64,000 nt of DNA from Pycnococcus provasolii (taxonomy: Eukaryota; Chlorophyta; Pseudoscourfieldiophyceae; Pseudoscourfieldiales; Pycnococcaceae): positions 62,001 to 126,000 of the forward strand of contig OW568864.1 in assembly GCA_938743325.2 (NCBI GenBank). The letters run 5' to 3'. The notes beneath the pieces are model-generated. The model saw nothing but the letters and a program-made list of their open reading frames with translations, made no database searches and was not told where the DNA came from. A program made the translations under genes and the position numbers. Below are positions 1-8,482 of the stretch, piece by piece (position 1 is the first letter of the stretch; every line of letters begins with the position of its first letter).

Positions 1-2
1 CC

Positions 3-1448
3 GCGAGGATCTTTGCGCGATGGAGAGAGTCCACGGACGTCGTCGCCAAACTCGCTGACCGCCTCTCCACCGAAACAAACTTAAGGAACCTCAGAAGACC
101 ACTTCCAGTCAACCTCGCGCTGCTCGGAGCCGTGCAGCGGAAACTCGCAAAGGAAGACTTGGTTGAGTCCCAAGACGCCGGGTCGTCGCTGCTCAGCGCA
201 GTCTTCGCGCCGTCGCCACCGACGACTTCGGAACTGCACGAAGCAAACAGATTCATGAAGTTTGCCACAGCAGCGTACGGACACGCGCTCATGATGGCGT
301 TTGGAACGGCTTCCGTCAACCCGAGCATGCTGCGAAAGTTTGGTGGCGTTGCATTGGACAGGCACGCCATATGCAACCACACGGGCGTTGGCGAAAAGGA
401 CGTCGCGCTGACGAACCTTGGCTTGGACGAGGACCCGAACTGCCCACGCCACTTCGTTGCTGTGGACCGCTCGACGCGAAGCGTGGTACTTGCGATACGC
501 GGGACGGCGTCTATCTCAGACGCTCTGTGCCACGACCTCGTCGCCGTTGCCGAGCCCTTCTGTGGCGGGAGGGCGCACCACGGAATGGCGCTCGCCGCGC
601 GCGAGCTGCACAGACAGGCGATGCCTGCCGTCGTCGATGCTCTCGAGGCACACCCAGGCTACGGGCTGGTCGTCACTGGCCATAGCATGGGCGGTGGAGC
701 GGCGGCACTCTTGACGACGCTCATCCTTCACGACGCGCGTGCGACGAAACGTGGCTTTGGCTGGCCATTTGGCCTAGGCGCGAAATCCAAGCCATCTGCC
801 GAGGATGGTGACGCGAAGGCGTCGTCGTCGTCGTCGATGACGACGACGACGATGACGAACGCGGATCCGCCGCCGTGTGTGCCGCAAGGTACATCCGTGC
901 GCTGCTTCGCATTTGCTCCACCTCCTGTCTTTGCAGGCGACGCGTTGGGTGCGTCGGTGACGCAGGCATACTGCTGCGGCGACGACGTCGTCCCACACCT
1001 CAGCGTGAATGCCGTCCGCGACGTGCTCGAGGCGCTGTCTCGCGTGGATGCGTTTGAAATGCCCGTTCGCACGACGCTCGCCGTCGCCGTGGGGGCGAAG
1101 CCACCCCCACAGGGTCTGGTTGACGTGGTGACGGACCGTTCCAACGCACCGCGTCGCACGCGAAGCAGCGTGGCTGTGGCACCCAAGCTACGCATACCCG
1201 CGTCGCGTGTCGTGCTGTTGCATCGCGCGGACAACAGATCCGCCGCGGCGCGCATGCGCCGGCGTCGTCTGAGCGCGCGCCATGACGCGTCGTATGCGGA
1301 GACGAGCGGCGTGACGGCTTGTAGTCCCGAGGCACTTGCTGACGTGCTGACTTATTTCTCACCGGACATGGTGAGCGACCACTTTTTCAGCTCGTACGAA
1401 AGGGCACTCGCGCAAGCTGCTGGCAGCAGTTCGGCTGAGAATGTGTAA
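3..1448 (+). CDS. Class 3 (sn1-DAG lipase-like) alpha/beta hydrolase, 5' end off the window
   Basis: The frame is open from base 3 to the TAA at 1446-1448 with no stop, so the start lies left of the window; 481 residues are visible. The nucleophile elbow GHSMGGG lies at about visible residue 226, preceded by a hydrophobic strand (GLVV). An earlier IRGTAS block matches the oxyanion region of lipase_3 proteins, and a later GDDVVPHLS block matches the Asp-containing segment seen in diacylglycerol-lipase-like enzymes. A low-complexity Ser/Thr/Met insert from GAC/GTC triplet repeats (about 820-860) interrupts the domain after the elbow, as regulatory loops often do in sn1-DAG lipases. The predicted role is hydrolysis of acyl chains from glycerolipids; substrate and location are inferred only. 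The gene converges on the KEN-box gene with 46 bases between stops. Confidence 0.85.
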   Translation, partial: ARIFARWRESTDVVAKLADRLSTETNLRNLRRPLPVNLALLGAVQRKLAKEDLVESQDAGSSLLSAVFAPSPPTTSELHEANRFMKFATAAYGHALMMAFGTASVNPSMLRKFGGVALDRHAICNHTGVGEKDVALTNLGLDEDPNCPRHFVAVDRSTRSVVLAIRGTASISDALCHDLVAVAEPFCGGRAHHGMALAARELHRQAMPAVVDALEAHPGYGLVVTGHSMGGGAAALLTTLILHDARATKRGFGWPFGLGAKSKPSAEDGDAKASSSSSMTTTTMTNADPPPCVPQGTSVRCFAFAPPPVFAGDALGASVTQAYCCGDDVVPHLSVNAVRDVLEALSRVDAFEMPVRTTLAVAVGAKPPPQGLVDVVTDRSNAPRRTRSSVAVAPKLRIPASRVVLLHRADNRSAAARMRRRRLSARHDASYAETSGVTACSPEALADVLTYFSPDMVSDHFFSSYERALAQAAGSSSAENV

Positions 1449-1494
1449 AGAAGTTTTTTTTGTTGTTGTTGTACGAGAGAAATGTTTTTTTTAC

Positions 1495-2007
1495 TTAACG
1501 CAACATGCGCGCGGAGACGACAGGTTTGTACTTCGACGCGATTCTCTTCGCCGCTGCCGCTCCCGCGGCGTGCGCTTGTTTTTTCGTCGCCGCAGCGACG
1601 GGCGTATCGTCGAAGACGTCAATGCCGTGCTTTCGTTCGTCGTCGTCGTCGTCGTCGTCGTCGTGGTGCTCCGGCGTTGCTGTGGGTCGGTCTGGGATGT
1701 GCCTCCTGTATGCCTCCGGCGTGATATCTTTGAGCGGTTTCCTCGCCGCCGCCGCCGCCGCGGCCGCTGTGTTCGCTTGACTTTTGTACAGAGACGCGCC
1801 GAGTGCCGTGGCCGTCGCCCCGTTAAGGTTCACCCTCCGCGTACTCGCCGCGTGCGTGGGCGTGACGAATGCTGAGGCGGCTGCTGAAGACGGTGAATGA
1901 GCACACTGCACCACCCCACTATTCTGACTTCGAGCCCGCCCACGCACGTTCGGGTCTCTGTTTTCCTTGTCGTCGAGCACGTGAAAGGAAGGAGGAAGTC
2001 CCGCCAT
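1495..2007 (-). CDS. Small KEN-box/D-box protein, candidate securin/Patronus-like APC/C substrate
   Basis: A 170-residue ORF starting at the ATG at 2005-2007. Residues 12-20 read DDKENRDPN, a KEN degron close to the N terminus. Residues 89-96 read RKPLKDIT, which fits the destruction-box pattern RxxLxxI. An alanine run precedes the D-box, a run of eight Asp from a triplet repeat follows, and the C terminus is basic. No globular domain is visible, so most of the protein is probably disordered. An N-terminal KEN followed by RKxLxDIT is the layout of animal securin and of plant Patronus proteins, which are destroyed by APC/C at anaphase. Homology outside these motifs is not evident, so securin identity is inference. 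That this is a real gene is supported by its position between a converging lipase and a promoter-like region. Confidence 0.6.
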   Translation of the reverse strand: MAGLPPSFHVLDDKENRDPNVRGRARSQNSGVVQCAHSPSSAAASAFVTPTHAASTRRVNLNGATATALGASLYKSQANTAAAAAAAARKPLKDITPEAYRRHIPDRPTATPEHHDDDDDDDDERKHGIDVFDDTPVAAATKKQAHAAGAAAAKRIASKYKPVVSARMLR

Positions 2008-2369
2008 GGTCGAGGTGGATGAGGCAGACGCGCGTGTGCTAAGAGTAGTACTCGGAGTGGAAGATTTAGAAATGGGGGGAAGAGCAAAAGGAAAGGAAAG
2101 GAAAGAACAGGGCGGCGTTTTTCGACACCTGTCGAAATTCCAATTCCCGCGGCCTCTGGCAAAATCAAACCCCGCAGATGCCGGATGCCAGGGGTGCCAC
2201 CTAGGTTTGCCAGGGAGGGAGAAGGACGTCCTGGGAGTTCGAATCCATTAGGGTTAGGGTTAGCACGTTAGGGTTAGGGTTAGGGTGGTGAGTTGCTCTC
2301 AAGGGCTCGGCCCCTCCCCCAGCTGCCCGTGCTGGGCTCAGGCATCAGGCTTAAGCTTAAGATCGTCCG
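2008..2369. promoter_or_regulatory. Divergent intergenic region with TTAGGG array and CTTAAGCTTAAG palindrome
   Basis: 362 bases separate two divergent starts. The stretch holds purine-rich AAGGAAAGG repeats (about 2085-2108), telomere-like TTAGGG units (2248-2286) and a CTTAAGCTTAAG palindrome (about 2351-2362) just before the ATG at 2370. No gene or RNA is seen here. Confidence 0.5.
2248..2286 (+). repeat. Interstitial telomere-like array (TTAGGG)
   Basis: Five TTAGGG-type units in two blocks, split by a short GCACG interruption, end 83 bases before the sialidase-like ATG. The array is interstitial because genes lie on both sides. Confidence 0.85.
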
Positions 2370-4946
2370 ATGACGCCGATGTGCAAGGTACAGGTGTGGC
2401 AGCCAAGGCGCTCCGCCACTTCACCTTCGCGATATCACTCCTCGCGATCCGACATCGCCCGCATTTTCGTCGTCGTTCTCGCTTCTCTGGGGGCGGCGGC
2501 CGCGGACCCGTCGCCTTTCGGGGTCACGTACGAAGATGCCATGGCGCTCGAAGCGACGGCGTCAGAGGCGGCCAGACAACACTCGGTCGAACACTACGAC
2601 CCGGGAGGACACCACCACACGTTCAGGCACGCGAGAGCACACGAAGGCGCTTACCCGCTTGACCCGTCCATGCCGTCACGCCAGCCGAGAAGACACCCCA
2701 GGAGAACCGCACATAGGGGGGCAAAGACGCAGGCGTACCACGGACCAGAGTACGAGTTCGCCACGCCGCCGACGCCGCCGAAACAAGCGCACCAGCCACT
2801 CACGTCAATGATCGAGGAAGACGCTGACGAGCACGACGAAGATGAGCAGATGCAACTGCACCACCACGGCCGTAACCACGGCCGCCACCACGGAGCAGCA
2901 GCCACGCATGTTCCGTACGGCACGCCGCGCAAGCTCGTGCGGCCAACCACGGAACTCGGTTTCGACGGGCAGCGGGAGAACGCTCTGCACGCCAGCGAAC
3001 AACACGACGATGAGGAGGATGGCCTGCAAGAGCAGGAGACGCACGCACACGACGAAGTAGAGGAAGAGGAGCACGAGGAGCACGAGGAGCAAGAGATAGA
3101 AGCGGCGGCAGCAAGTCACACGGATAACGGAGATGAAGATCAGGAGGCTTCTGACGACCATATCTGCCCAAACGTGAATGCGCGGTGCAACGGCGAAGAC
3201 AGGTGTGGCAATCGCCTTGCGCCCGCCCTTCACGCAGGTGCGCCCGTGGTAGTGCGTGGCGAGGAGGTGGAAATGGACGTCTCTGGATGGGCGACGCTTG
3301 AGCGTGCTCGCAAGGAGGATACCGCCGCGGGAATTCCCACCGCACGTGCAGGCTGCGTGTCAAAGCGCATGATCTTCGTCAACACGGACGGTGCAAGGAA
3401 CACGCACATGGCGACGATTGCAGCGACTTTTCGCGGAGGCCTGCTAACCGCGTGGCAGACGGCGGCCCACGACGAGGGAGATGGTGGACAGGACATCGTC
3501 TTTTCGAAATCAATCGATGGTGGATGTCAGTGGACGAGGCCCATCTCCGTAGGCATGCGAACGTCACCACCTCCACCTCCGTCTTTCGATAACTCGCACG
3601 TCGCATCCGCGGGCGCTGCGAGGCAGTGGGACGATGTTAATGCAAGGGGGATGCAAGCTAAGAACAAGCACGAGCTCACGGGAGGGCCTCTCTGGGGCCC
3701 GACGTTCGCTCGCGCGCCGGGCAGCAAGACCGTGCACATGATCTACTCGCAGAGCATAAGCTGCCGCTACCTCAAGAACCCGAATGTGTGGCGCCCTGGA
3801 GGAGATGTGAAGATGACGTGGACGGACACGGAAGGAGACACGTGGCACTACCCACCCGTTACGCTCCTCGGAGAGGAGCAGCAGGTACACGTGCCTAAGG
3901 TCACGGCGAATCCTCCCGCGTTCGTGAAGGTGCCTCAGGCTGCTAACTCGCGAATGTGGCTTCTACCTTACTGGGGCGAGTGTCCCCGTGGGAATAAGAC
4001 GGAGTGCTTTGGAATGTGCGAGGCTCCGAAAGACGAGTACGCGGGTGTGCTACAGAGCGGCGATGACTTGTACACTTGGCGTGCGCCAGGCGGAGCACAG
4101 CTGAATGATGAGCGCACGTGGCTGATCGAGGGTTCTCTTTCGTCCGTTCCAGCCTCTGCCGCACATATGGGACATGCGCACGGCGGCGGCCGTCGACTGC
4201 TTCGAGCGTGGGTGGAATCTGACGAGCCGTCGTCAGGAAGCGATGATGGCGATCAGGAGGATGAGCATGAGGATGAGCATGAGGATGAGCATGAGCACGA
4301 GCATGTGCACCAACATCGCCACTACCGCCACCACGCCGCGACTTCAGCTGCCAGCTCATCTCACCATTCCCACCATGTACGTGGCGCCGCTGGCGCAGCT
4401 CATCCACGCGGCGTGCGCCGCTCGAGCTCATCCGAGGAACCCGCGCCACTTCACCGAAGCAGACAGCCACCTCAACCCGATCCGGTCGTGCAGGTGTTCC
4501 GCACGTCAGTCAACCAGCTGTACCGCTCCGTTTCAGTTGACGCGGGGCGCAGTTGGAGCACACCGGAGGCGACATCGCTGCCCAATCCCAACAGCAAGGT
4601 GCACCTAACAACGCTCCCAAATGGGCTTCTCCTGCTGGCGTACAATCACCACAAGTCCCGAGCAAATACAGATGGTGTGCGCAGCTACCTCAGCCTCGCC
4701 ACGAGCTCGGACCTCGGCAAGACGTGGAACACGCTCGCACATCTCGAGACCGAGACAGACCCAGGATTCCGCTTTCACTACCCGACTTGCATGGTCGGTG
4801 GTGAAATGATGGGAGAGGAGGACGTGCCGTCCGGCTGTGAGGTGTTGTGCGTGTATACCGTGTCGTACCGCGGATACAAGGGTGGACATCCACCAGGTCG
4901 CGAGCCGGGCATACGAATCGCTCAGGTGACGTTGTCGTTGACGTAA
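2370..4946 (+). CDS. BNR/sialidase-like beta-propeller protein, secreted or membrane-anchored
   Basis: 858 residues. A basic N terminus is followed by a hydrophobic run (ARIFVVVLASLGAAAA), a likely signal peptide or signal anchor ending near residue 45. Residues about 50-270 are low complexity, rich in His, Glu and Asp. The propeller begins near residue 320 and carries Asp-box (SxDxGxxW) motifs: SIDGGCQW near 381, TDTEGDTW near 485, SVDAGRSW near 722 and SSDLGKTW near 778. A second acidic/His-rich insert (about 630-690, from GATGAGCAT repeats) splits the propeller. The family includes bacterial and plant BNR proteins annotated as exo-alpha-sialidases, but Asp boxes mark the fold rather than the substrate. 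Whether it cleaves sialic acid, Kdo or nothing cannot be told. His/acid-rich tracts might bind metal (inference). Confidence 0.75.
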   Translation: MTPMCKVQVWQPRRSATSPSRYHSSRSDIARIFVVVLASLGAAAADPSPFGVTYEDAMALEATASEAARQHSVEHYDPGGHHHTFRHARAHEGAYPLDPSMPSRQPRRHPRRTAHRGAKTQAYHGPEYEFATPPTPPKQAHQPLTSMIEEDADEHDEDEQMQLHHHGRNHGRHHGAAATHVPYGTPRKLVRPTTELGFDGQRENALHASEQHDDEEDGLQEQETHAHDEVEEEEHEEHEEQEIEAAAASHTDNGDEDQEASDDHICPNVNARCNGEDRCGNRLAPALHAGAPVVVRGEEVEMDVSGWATLERARKEDTAAGIPTARAGCVSKRMIFVNTDGARNTHMATIAATFRGGLLTAWQTAAHDEGDGGQDIVFSKSIDGGCQWTRPISVGMRTSPPPPPSFDNSHVASAGAARQWDDVNARGMQAKNKHELTGGPLWGPTFARAPGSKTVHMIYSQSISCRYLKNPNVWRPGGDVKMTWTDTEGDTWHYPPVTLLGEEQQVHVPKVTANPPAFVKVPQAANSRMWLLPYWGECPRGNKTECFGMCEAPKDEYAGVLQSGDDLYTWRAPGGAQLNDERTWLIEGSLSSVPASAAHMGHAHGGGRRLLRAWVESDEPSSGSDDGDQEDEHEDEHEDEHEHEHVHQHRHYRHHAATSAASSSHHSHHVRGAAGAAHPRGVRRSSSSEEPAPLHRSRQPPQPDPVVQVFRTSVNQLYRSVSVDAGRSWSTPEATSLPNPNSKVHLTTLPNGLLLLAYNHHKSRANTDGVRSYLSLATSSDLGKTWNTLAHLETETDPGFRFHYPTCMVGGEMMGEEDVPSGCEVLCVYTVSYRGYKGGHPPGREPGIRIAQVTLSLT

Positions 4947-5005
4947 AAAGAGGGTGTTTAAATTGTGTTTTCATAACATTTTGATTCCAAACACATGTTT
5001 CTCGC

Positions 5006-6733
5006 TCAATTTGCTTTTTGATCACTCATGCGAAGGCGTAAGCTGCCGTTGCGAGTTCCCTTGTCACGTCTTGCCCATGCCTCGACGAGATCTGCATCAT
5101 CGCTCAAAAGCAGCCACTCGCCATCAGCATCCTGGTATTTGAGCCGCATGCGAACATCGCTGGGTAATTGGAAGCGCTGCTTTGCCGCAGAAAGGAGCGC
5201 GCGGCAAGACAGCGCGTCATCCTGCTTGATGCGCAGCTTCACAACGTCATCGCCGTACTCCACCTTCACTATGCTCATCGTATCATCGTGAACCCCCGCC
5301 TTGGCCAACATCATCGACTTGCCGTCGCGGATCGCGCCGTTGCTGTCGTAGATAGGATTGGCATACTCCGTCGTCGCTAATTTATTTCCGTTGTCGCCAT
5401 CAGTCGGCTGATTCTGCTCAGTTGTTCCCTCGTCAGCCTCGCTTGGCGGCGTCGCTTCCCTCCTACGAGGATTGCTGTCCTGCTGAGGCTCAGGCCCGGA
5501 AGCGTTGCCGTCGTCGGCGGCTTGAGGCTGGTTGGCGTTCATTGCGCGGCCTTCTGCGACGAGATTCTGGTATAGTGTCTCGCCTCGCATGCTCATGTCT
5601 ACGGCATTCGGCCCCATCGCCACCGCGGCGTTCACCTGAGTTGGCAAAGCACGCACGTTAGGCACCATTTCCTGTTTCTCCTTGTGGCGGCACACCGCCG
5701 CCATCGTGAGAACCGCGGCGTTCGCTTGCGTTGCACATCCCGTCGCTGTCCGAAGCTGCTCTACGCTTTTTGCGACGGAGAACACCTTGCGGTGCGGCCA
5801 GCGCTTGATTCCATGCGCTCGGCAGATGCGCTTTAGGCTAGTCGTTCCTACCCCGAGCCGAGCTGCAGCCTCCTTGAGACGATACACGAATAGGCTTTGC
5901 AGAGCCTGAAGTTGCTTCGCGCGATCCTCCTTGTTGATTGGCAAACGCGCGATGTCTGCAGCCGCAGAGTCTTCTGGGCCGATGTCGTCGTCCCCTCCTC
6001 TTGAGGTGTCGAGCGTCTCGCCAGTTTGATTGGACAGCATGGTGAAGTAGCTGCCTCCACGTGTGCTGTCACCCGCGGCATACGCGACGTTTCCGGCGTT
6101 CGGCCCATAGACGTGGTGAGCTCCGTGCACGCTCCCTTCGGGATGGTGGGCGTGCGCGCTGTGCGTCTGCGTCGTCGCCTGCTGCAGGGACGTCGTTGCT
6201 GTCGCTGCCGCGGCTGCTGCCGCGTGGAGGTTGACGCCGTGCGCGAGCGCCAGATCGAACGAGTTTGGCGCATATGTGTTGAGCGAGTTGAGGACCGCCC
6301 CTGGCCTGAATCCCCCCGCTCCGGCGACTTCTTTTGCCTGTTGGTGCGCGTGCGCCAAGCCGGCCATGACCTGTTCGTTCGCGTTCGCGAGTTTTTGCTG
6401 CTGCGCCTGAAATAATTGTTGCTGTACGTTTGCCACCGCCGCGGTTGCGTTTTCCCCGACGGTGCTGTACCCGCGGTGATGTGCGTTGTTTTGGTTGGCA
6501 AAGGCTGCTGCGAGCACCCCACTTAATCCGTGTTGTTCCGCGACAGCGTCCTGCGCGGTCTGAGGAGGCGCCCCGTGAAGCGAGGCGTCTTCTGCGAGAG
6601 CAGCAGCCTGCGCCTTTTCCTGCGCGTCTTGCGCGGTTTCGACGGGCAGGAGGATCCTGTGCAGGTACTCGAGCGACGAGGCTGGGTGCTGTGACGTTGG
6701 CACTGGAGGACCCACAGGCGGTGTTGTACCCAT
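5006..6733 (-). CDS. RWP-RK + PB1 transcription factor (NIN-like protein family)
   Basis: 575 residues from the first ATG (6731-6733); an upstream in-frame TTG is not a likely start. Residues about 260-315 form the RWP-RK domain: a helical stretch with LKEAAARLGVGTTSLKRICR followed by the hallmark RWPHRK. The last 90 residues are a PB1 domain, starting with SIVKVEYGDD, containing MRLKYQDADGEW and an acidic OPCA-like segment (LSDDADLVEAW). The order RWP-RK then C-terminal PB1 is that of NIN-like proteins, which in plants and algae (Chlamydomonas NIT2) control nitrate-responsive genes. The long N-terminal part is Ala/Gln/His-rich; no clear GAF-like domain is recognisable, unlike land-plant NLPs. 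It converges with the sialidase-like gene (59 bases between stops). Confidence 0.9.
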   Translation of the reverse strand: MGTTPPVGPPVPTSQHPASSLEYLHRILLPVETAQDAQEKAQAAALAEDASLHGAPPQTAQDAVAEQHGLSGVLAAAFANQNNAHHRGYSTVGENATAAVANVQQQLFQAQQQKLANANEQVMAGLAHAHQQAKEVAGAGGFRPGAVLNSLNTYAPNSFDLALAHGVNLHAAAAAAATATTSLQQATTQTHSAHAHHPEGSVHGAHHVYGPNAGNVAYAAGDSTRGGSYFTMLSNQTGETLDTSRGGDDDIGPEDSAAADIARLPINKEDRAKQLQALQSLFVYRLKEAAARLGVGTTSLKRICRAHGIKRWPHRKVFSVAKSVEQLRTATGCATQANAAVLTMAAVCRHKEKQEMVPNVRALPTQVNAAVAMGPNAVDMSMRGETLYQNLVAEGRAMNANQPQAADDGNASGPEPQQDSNPRRREATPPSEADEGTTEQNQPTDGDNGNKLATTEYANPIYDSNGAIRDGKSMMLAKAGVHDDTMSIVKVEYGDDVVKLRIKQDDALSCRALLSAAKQRFQLPSDVRMRLKYQDADGEWLLLSDDADLVEAWARRDKGTRNGSLRLRMSDQKAN

Positions 6734-6788
6734 AGCTGTGTTGTATTTGATAGGCAAGGAGCAAGAGAGAGGGAGAGAGAGAGGCCGG

Positions 6789-6992
6789 CCTTAAGCAAGC
6801 ACCAAAAAAAAGCCTTAAGCAAGCAATAAGGGAGGCACTACTTAAGCTTAAGGGTGGAAAAAGAAACGGGAGACTGTGAGGTTCCGTTGGAGTAGTACTG
6901 GGCACACTGTAGTACTACAGGACTGGACTGGACTGGGCACACTCCCCTACCTTTAGTCCCCTGTGGAAAGTGCAAAATGCCTTAAGCAAGCA
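6789..6992. repeat. Three spaced copies of GCCTTAAGCAAGCA upstream of the RWP-RK gene
   Basis: Copies at 6789-6801, 6812-6825 and 6979-6992, all on the same strand and within 260 bases of the start codon. The regular motif suggests a cis-element (inference). Confidence 0.6.
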
Positions 6993-7271
6993 AAGGGAAG
7001 GGGAGACTCTCCGGTTTTGGCAAGTGGTCTCTAGGTTAGGGACAAAGTCAAGGGGACCGAGTGCAAGGGAAGCCTGTGTATGTAGTTTGCCGTGTTCCCG
7101 TTCCCCTGTGTCTCGGCTAGGAAGTGCCGTACGTTGCCCGGCGGCCGGGAGGTGAGCGGTAAGTACGGGTAGGGCAGCCCCTCTCGCGTAACGCGTCGTC
7201 TTTTGCTCTTTTGATCACGTGACGTCCCGTGAACCAACGAAAAAGATCCCACTCCTTTGGGGGAGGCGAAG

Positions 7272-7313
7272 CTAACCCTAACACGAGCCCGAACACCAAC
7301 CCTAAACCCTAAC
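7272..7313 (-). repeat. Degenerate telomere-like units (CCCTAA on plus strand)
   Basis: CTAACCCTAAC at 7272-7282 and AACCCTAAACCCTAACG at about 7298-7314 flank a GC-rich spacer, abutting the distal end of the shared 3'-flank element. Confidence 0.6.
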
Positions 7314-7434
7314 GCGCAGGGAATGGCACCGGGGAATGAACGGGCAGAACGGGGAAAGTGAGTGGTGTGAATGGACAACCGCTGGACAGACAGAGTAAAG
7401 TACACTTCATTACTGAACGAGGGATGCTCAGGTT
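7311..7434 (-). other. Shared 3'-flank element, copy 1 (downstream of YceD-like gene)
   Basis: Read on the gene strand it begins a few bases after the stop codon and includes CTCGTTCAGTAATGAA, GTCCATTCACACCACTCACT and GGTGCCATTCCCTGCGCGTT. The same order of blocks recurs at 42315-42427, again immediately 3' of a minus-strand gene. It is either a common 3'-UTR signal or a short dispersed repeat. Confidence 0.65.
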
Positions 7435-7438
7435 GTCG

Positions 7439-8482
7439 TCATCTTCGCCTCGCAGGCTGCGGTTGGTCGTCTGTGGAGGAGGTCACCCACTCCTTCGGCG
7501 TGTCCGCGTCGTCAGGATCCGTGCACTCCGGGCAGAGGAGCCTGAGAGGCAGGCTGGACATGAACGCGTTCGCGAGGATGGGAGTGAGGTCGGCGCGATT
7601 GGACGTATCCACCGGCACGAACGTCTCGTCGTTGCGCGACGTGAGCCCAGTCAGGCCGCGCTGTCCTCGGCTGAGGTATGCGCGCACGGGCGTCGAGTGC
7701 ACATATCTGAACTTCTTCGCGCAGCGGTCGCAGCGGCACGGCAGGCTGGAGACGGCACGTCCGTCGAGTAGCCAGTCAGCCTCGCGTCCGAGCGCGTTAG
7801 CTTTCATGGCGACGGCGACTGGCGCGTCGGACTTGGGAATGTCCGTGTCCATAGACGCGGGTATTACGCCTAGGTCCTGCATGGTCGTGTTTGTCTGGTA
7901 CAGGCTATCTTCGTACGCGACGCACCTCTTGAGCTCGCCAACGGTCACGGCGACGGATCCGGCAAGGTTCGCGCCGCTGTCATCCCAGTAGACACTTCCG
8001 GCGTTTCTCTGCCTGGCTCTTCTCGCGGCGGCCTTTCCGTTTCCCGCGTTTTTCGGTCGCGCGTCGTCCGCGTCGGATATTCTGCTTTCTGAATCCTTGT
8101 CGTTCGTCGTCCCCGAGCCCGAAGAAGAAGGCGAACTGGGGAACTGCTTATACTCGCGTGACGGGTGTGGCGCGAACGATTCCCCCGCGGCGTGGTTGGG
8201 GAATGACTCCGACGAGATTCCAGATGACGACGCAAAGACGAACGACGTCTGACGTCGACGCAAACCACAAAACCCAGGACGACAAAACAGAGGGGGAGGA
8301 AGAGAGTTCACAGAAGAAGGGCGAGAAAAGCGGAGTGAGGCAGGCGAAGTCCCTAAAGGGAAGGCCATGGGAAGATGAAACAGAGACGGTTGAACAGAAG
8401 CGACGGATGGAGATGAAGGTGAAGATGAAGGCGAAGATGGAGATGAAGACGGAAGATTGCGAGAGAGAAAGGGCAACGTCAT
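7439..8482 (-). CDS. YceD/DUF177-family plastid protein (rRNA accumulation factor homologue)
   Basis: 347 residues from the ATG at 8480-8482; a second ATG at residue 38 (8371) begins a cleaner transit-peptide-like sequence (MAFPLGTSPASLRFSR). The first ~90 residues are Ser/Arg-rich, consistent with plastid import. The C-terminal half contains a VTVGELKRCV segment and two paired cysteine motifs, CRCDRC near residue 248 and LLCPEC near 320, as in DUF177/YceD proteins. Plant and bacterial family members are needed for 23S rRNA accumulation and large-subunit assembly; the same job in this plastid is inference from family. The 3' flank carries an element shared with the gene at 42438-43196, which also encodes a predicted organelle protein. 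Confidence 0.8.
   Translation of the reverse strand: MTLPFLSRNLPSSSPSSPSSSPSSPSVASVQPSLFHLPMAFPLGTSPASLRFSRPSSVNSLPPPLFCRPGFCGLRRRQTSFVFASSSGISSESFPNHAAGESFAPHPSREYKQFPSSPSSSGSGTTNDKDSESRISDADDARPKNAGNGKAAARRARQRNAGSVYWDDSGANLAGSVAVTVGELKRCVAYEDSLYQTNTTMQDLGVIPASMDTDIPKSDAPVAVAMKANALGREADWLLDGRAVSSLPCRCDRCAKKFRYVHSTPVRAYLSRGQRGLTGLTSRNDETFVPVDTSNRADLTPILANAFMSSLPLRLLCPECTDPDDADTPKEWVTSSTDDQPQPARRR

Larger units (their letters stand above)
6734..7438. promoter_or_regulatory. 705-base upstream region of the RWP-RK gene, repeat-rich
   Basis: Upstream of the minus-strand RWP-RK gene and downstream of the minus-strand YceD-like gene. It contains three copies of GCCTTAAGCAAGCA or near-identical (6789-6801, 6812-6825, 6979-6992), a CTTAAGCTTAAG palindrome (6841-6852), a direct repeat ACTGGGCACACT (6897-6908 and 6932-6943), telomere-like units (7272-7313) and the shared 3'-flank element (7311-7434). 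No convincing gene was found. Confidence 0.5.

Noticed and set aside
2235-2250. GAGTTCGAATCC, resembling a tRNA B-box
   Set aside because: The upstream sequence does not fold into a cloverleaf and there is no A-box at the right distance.
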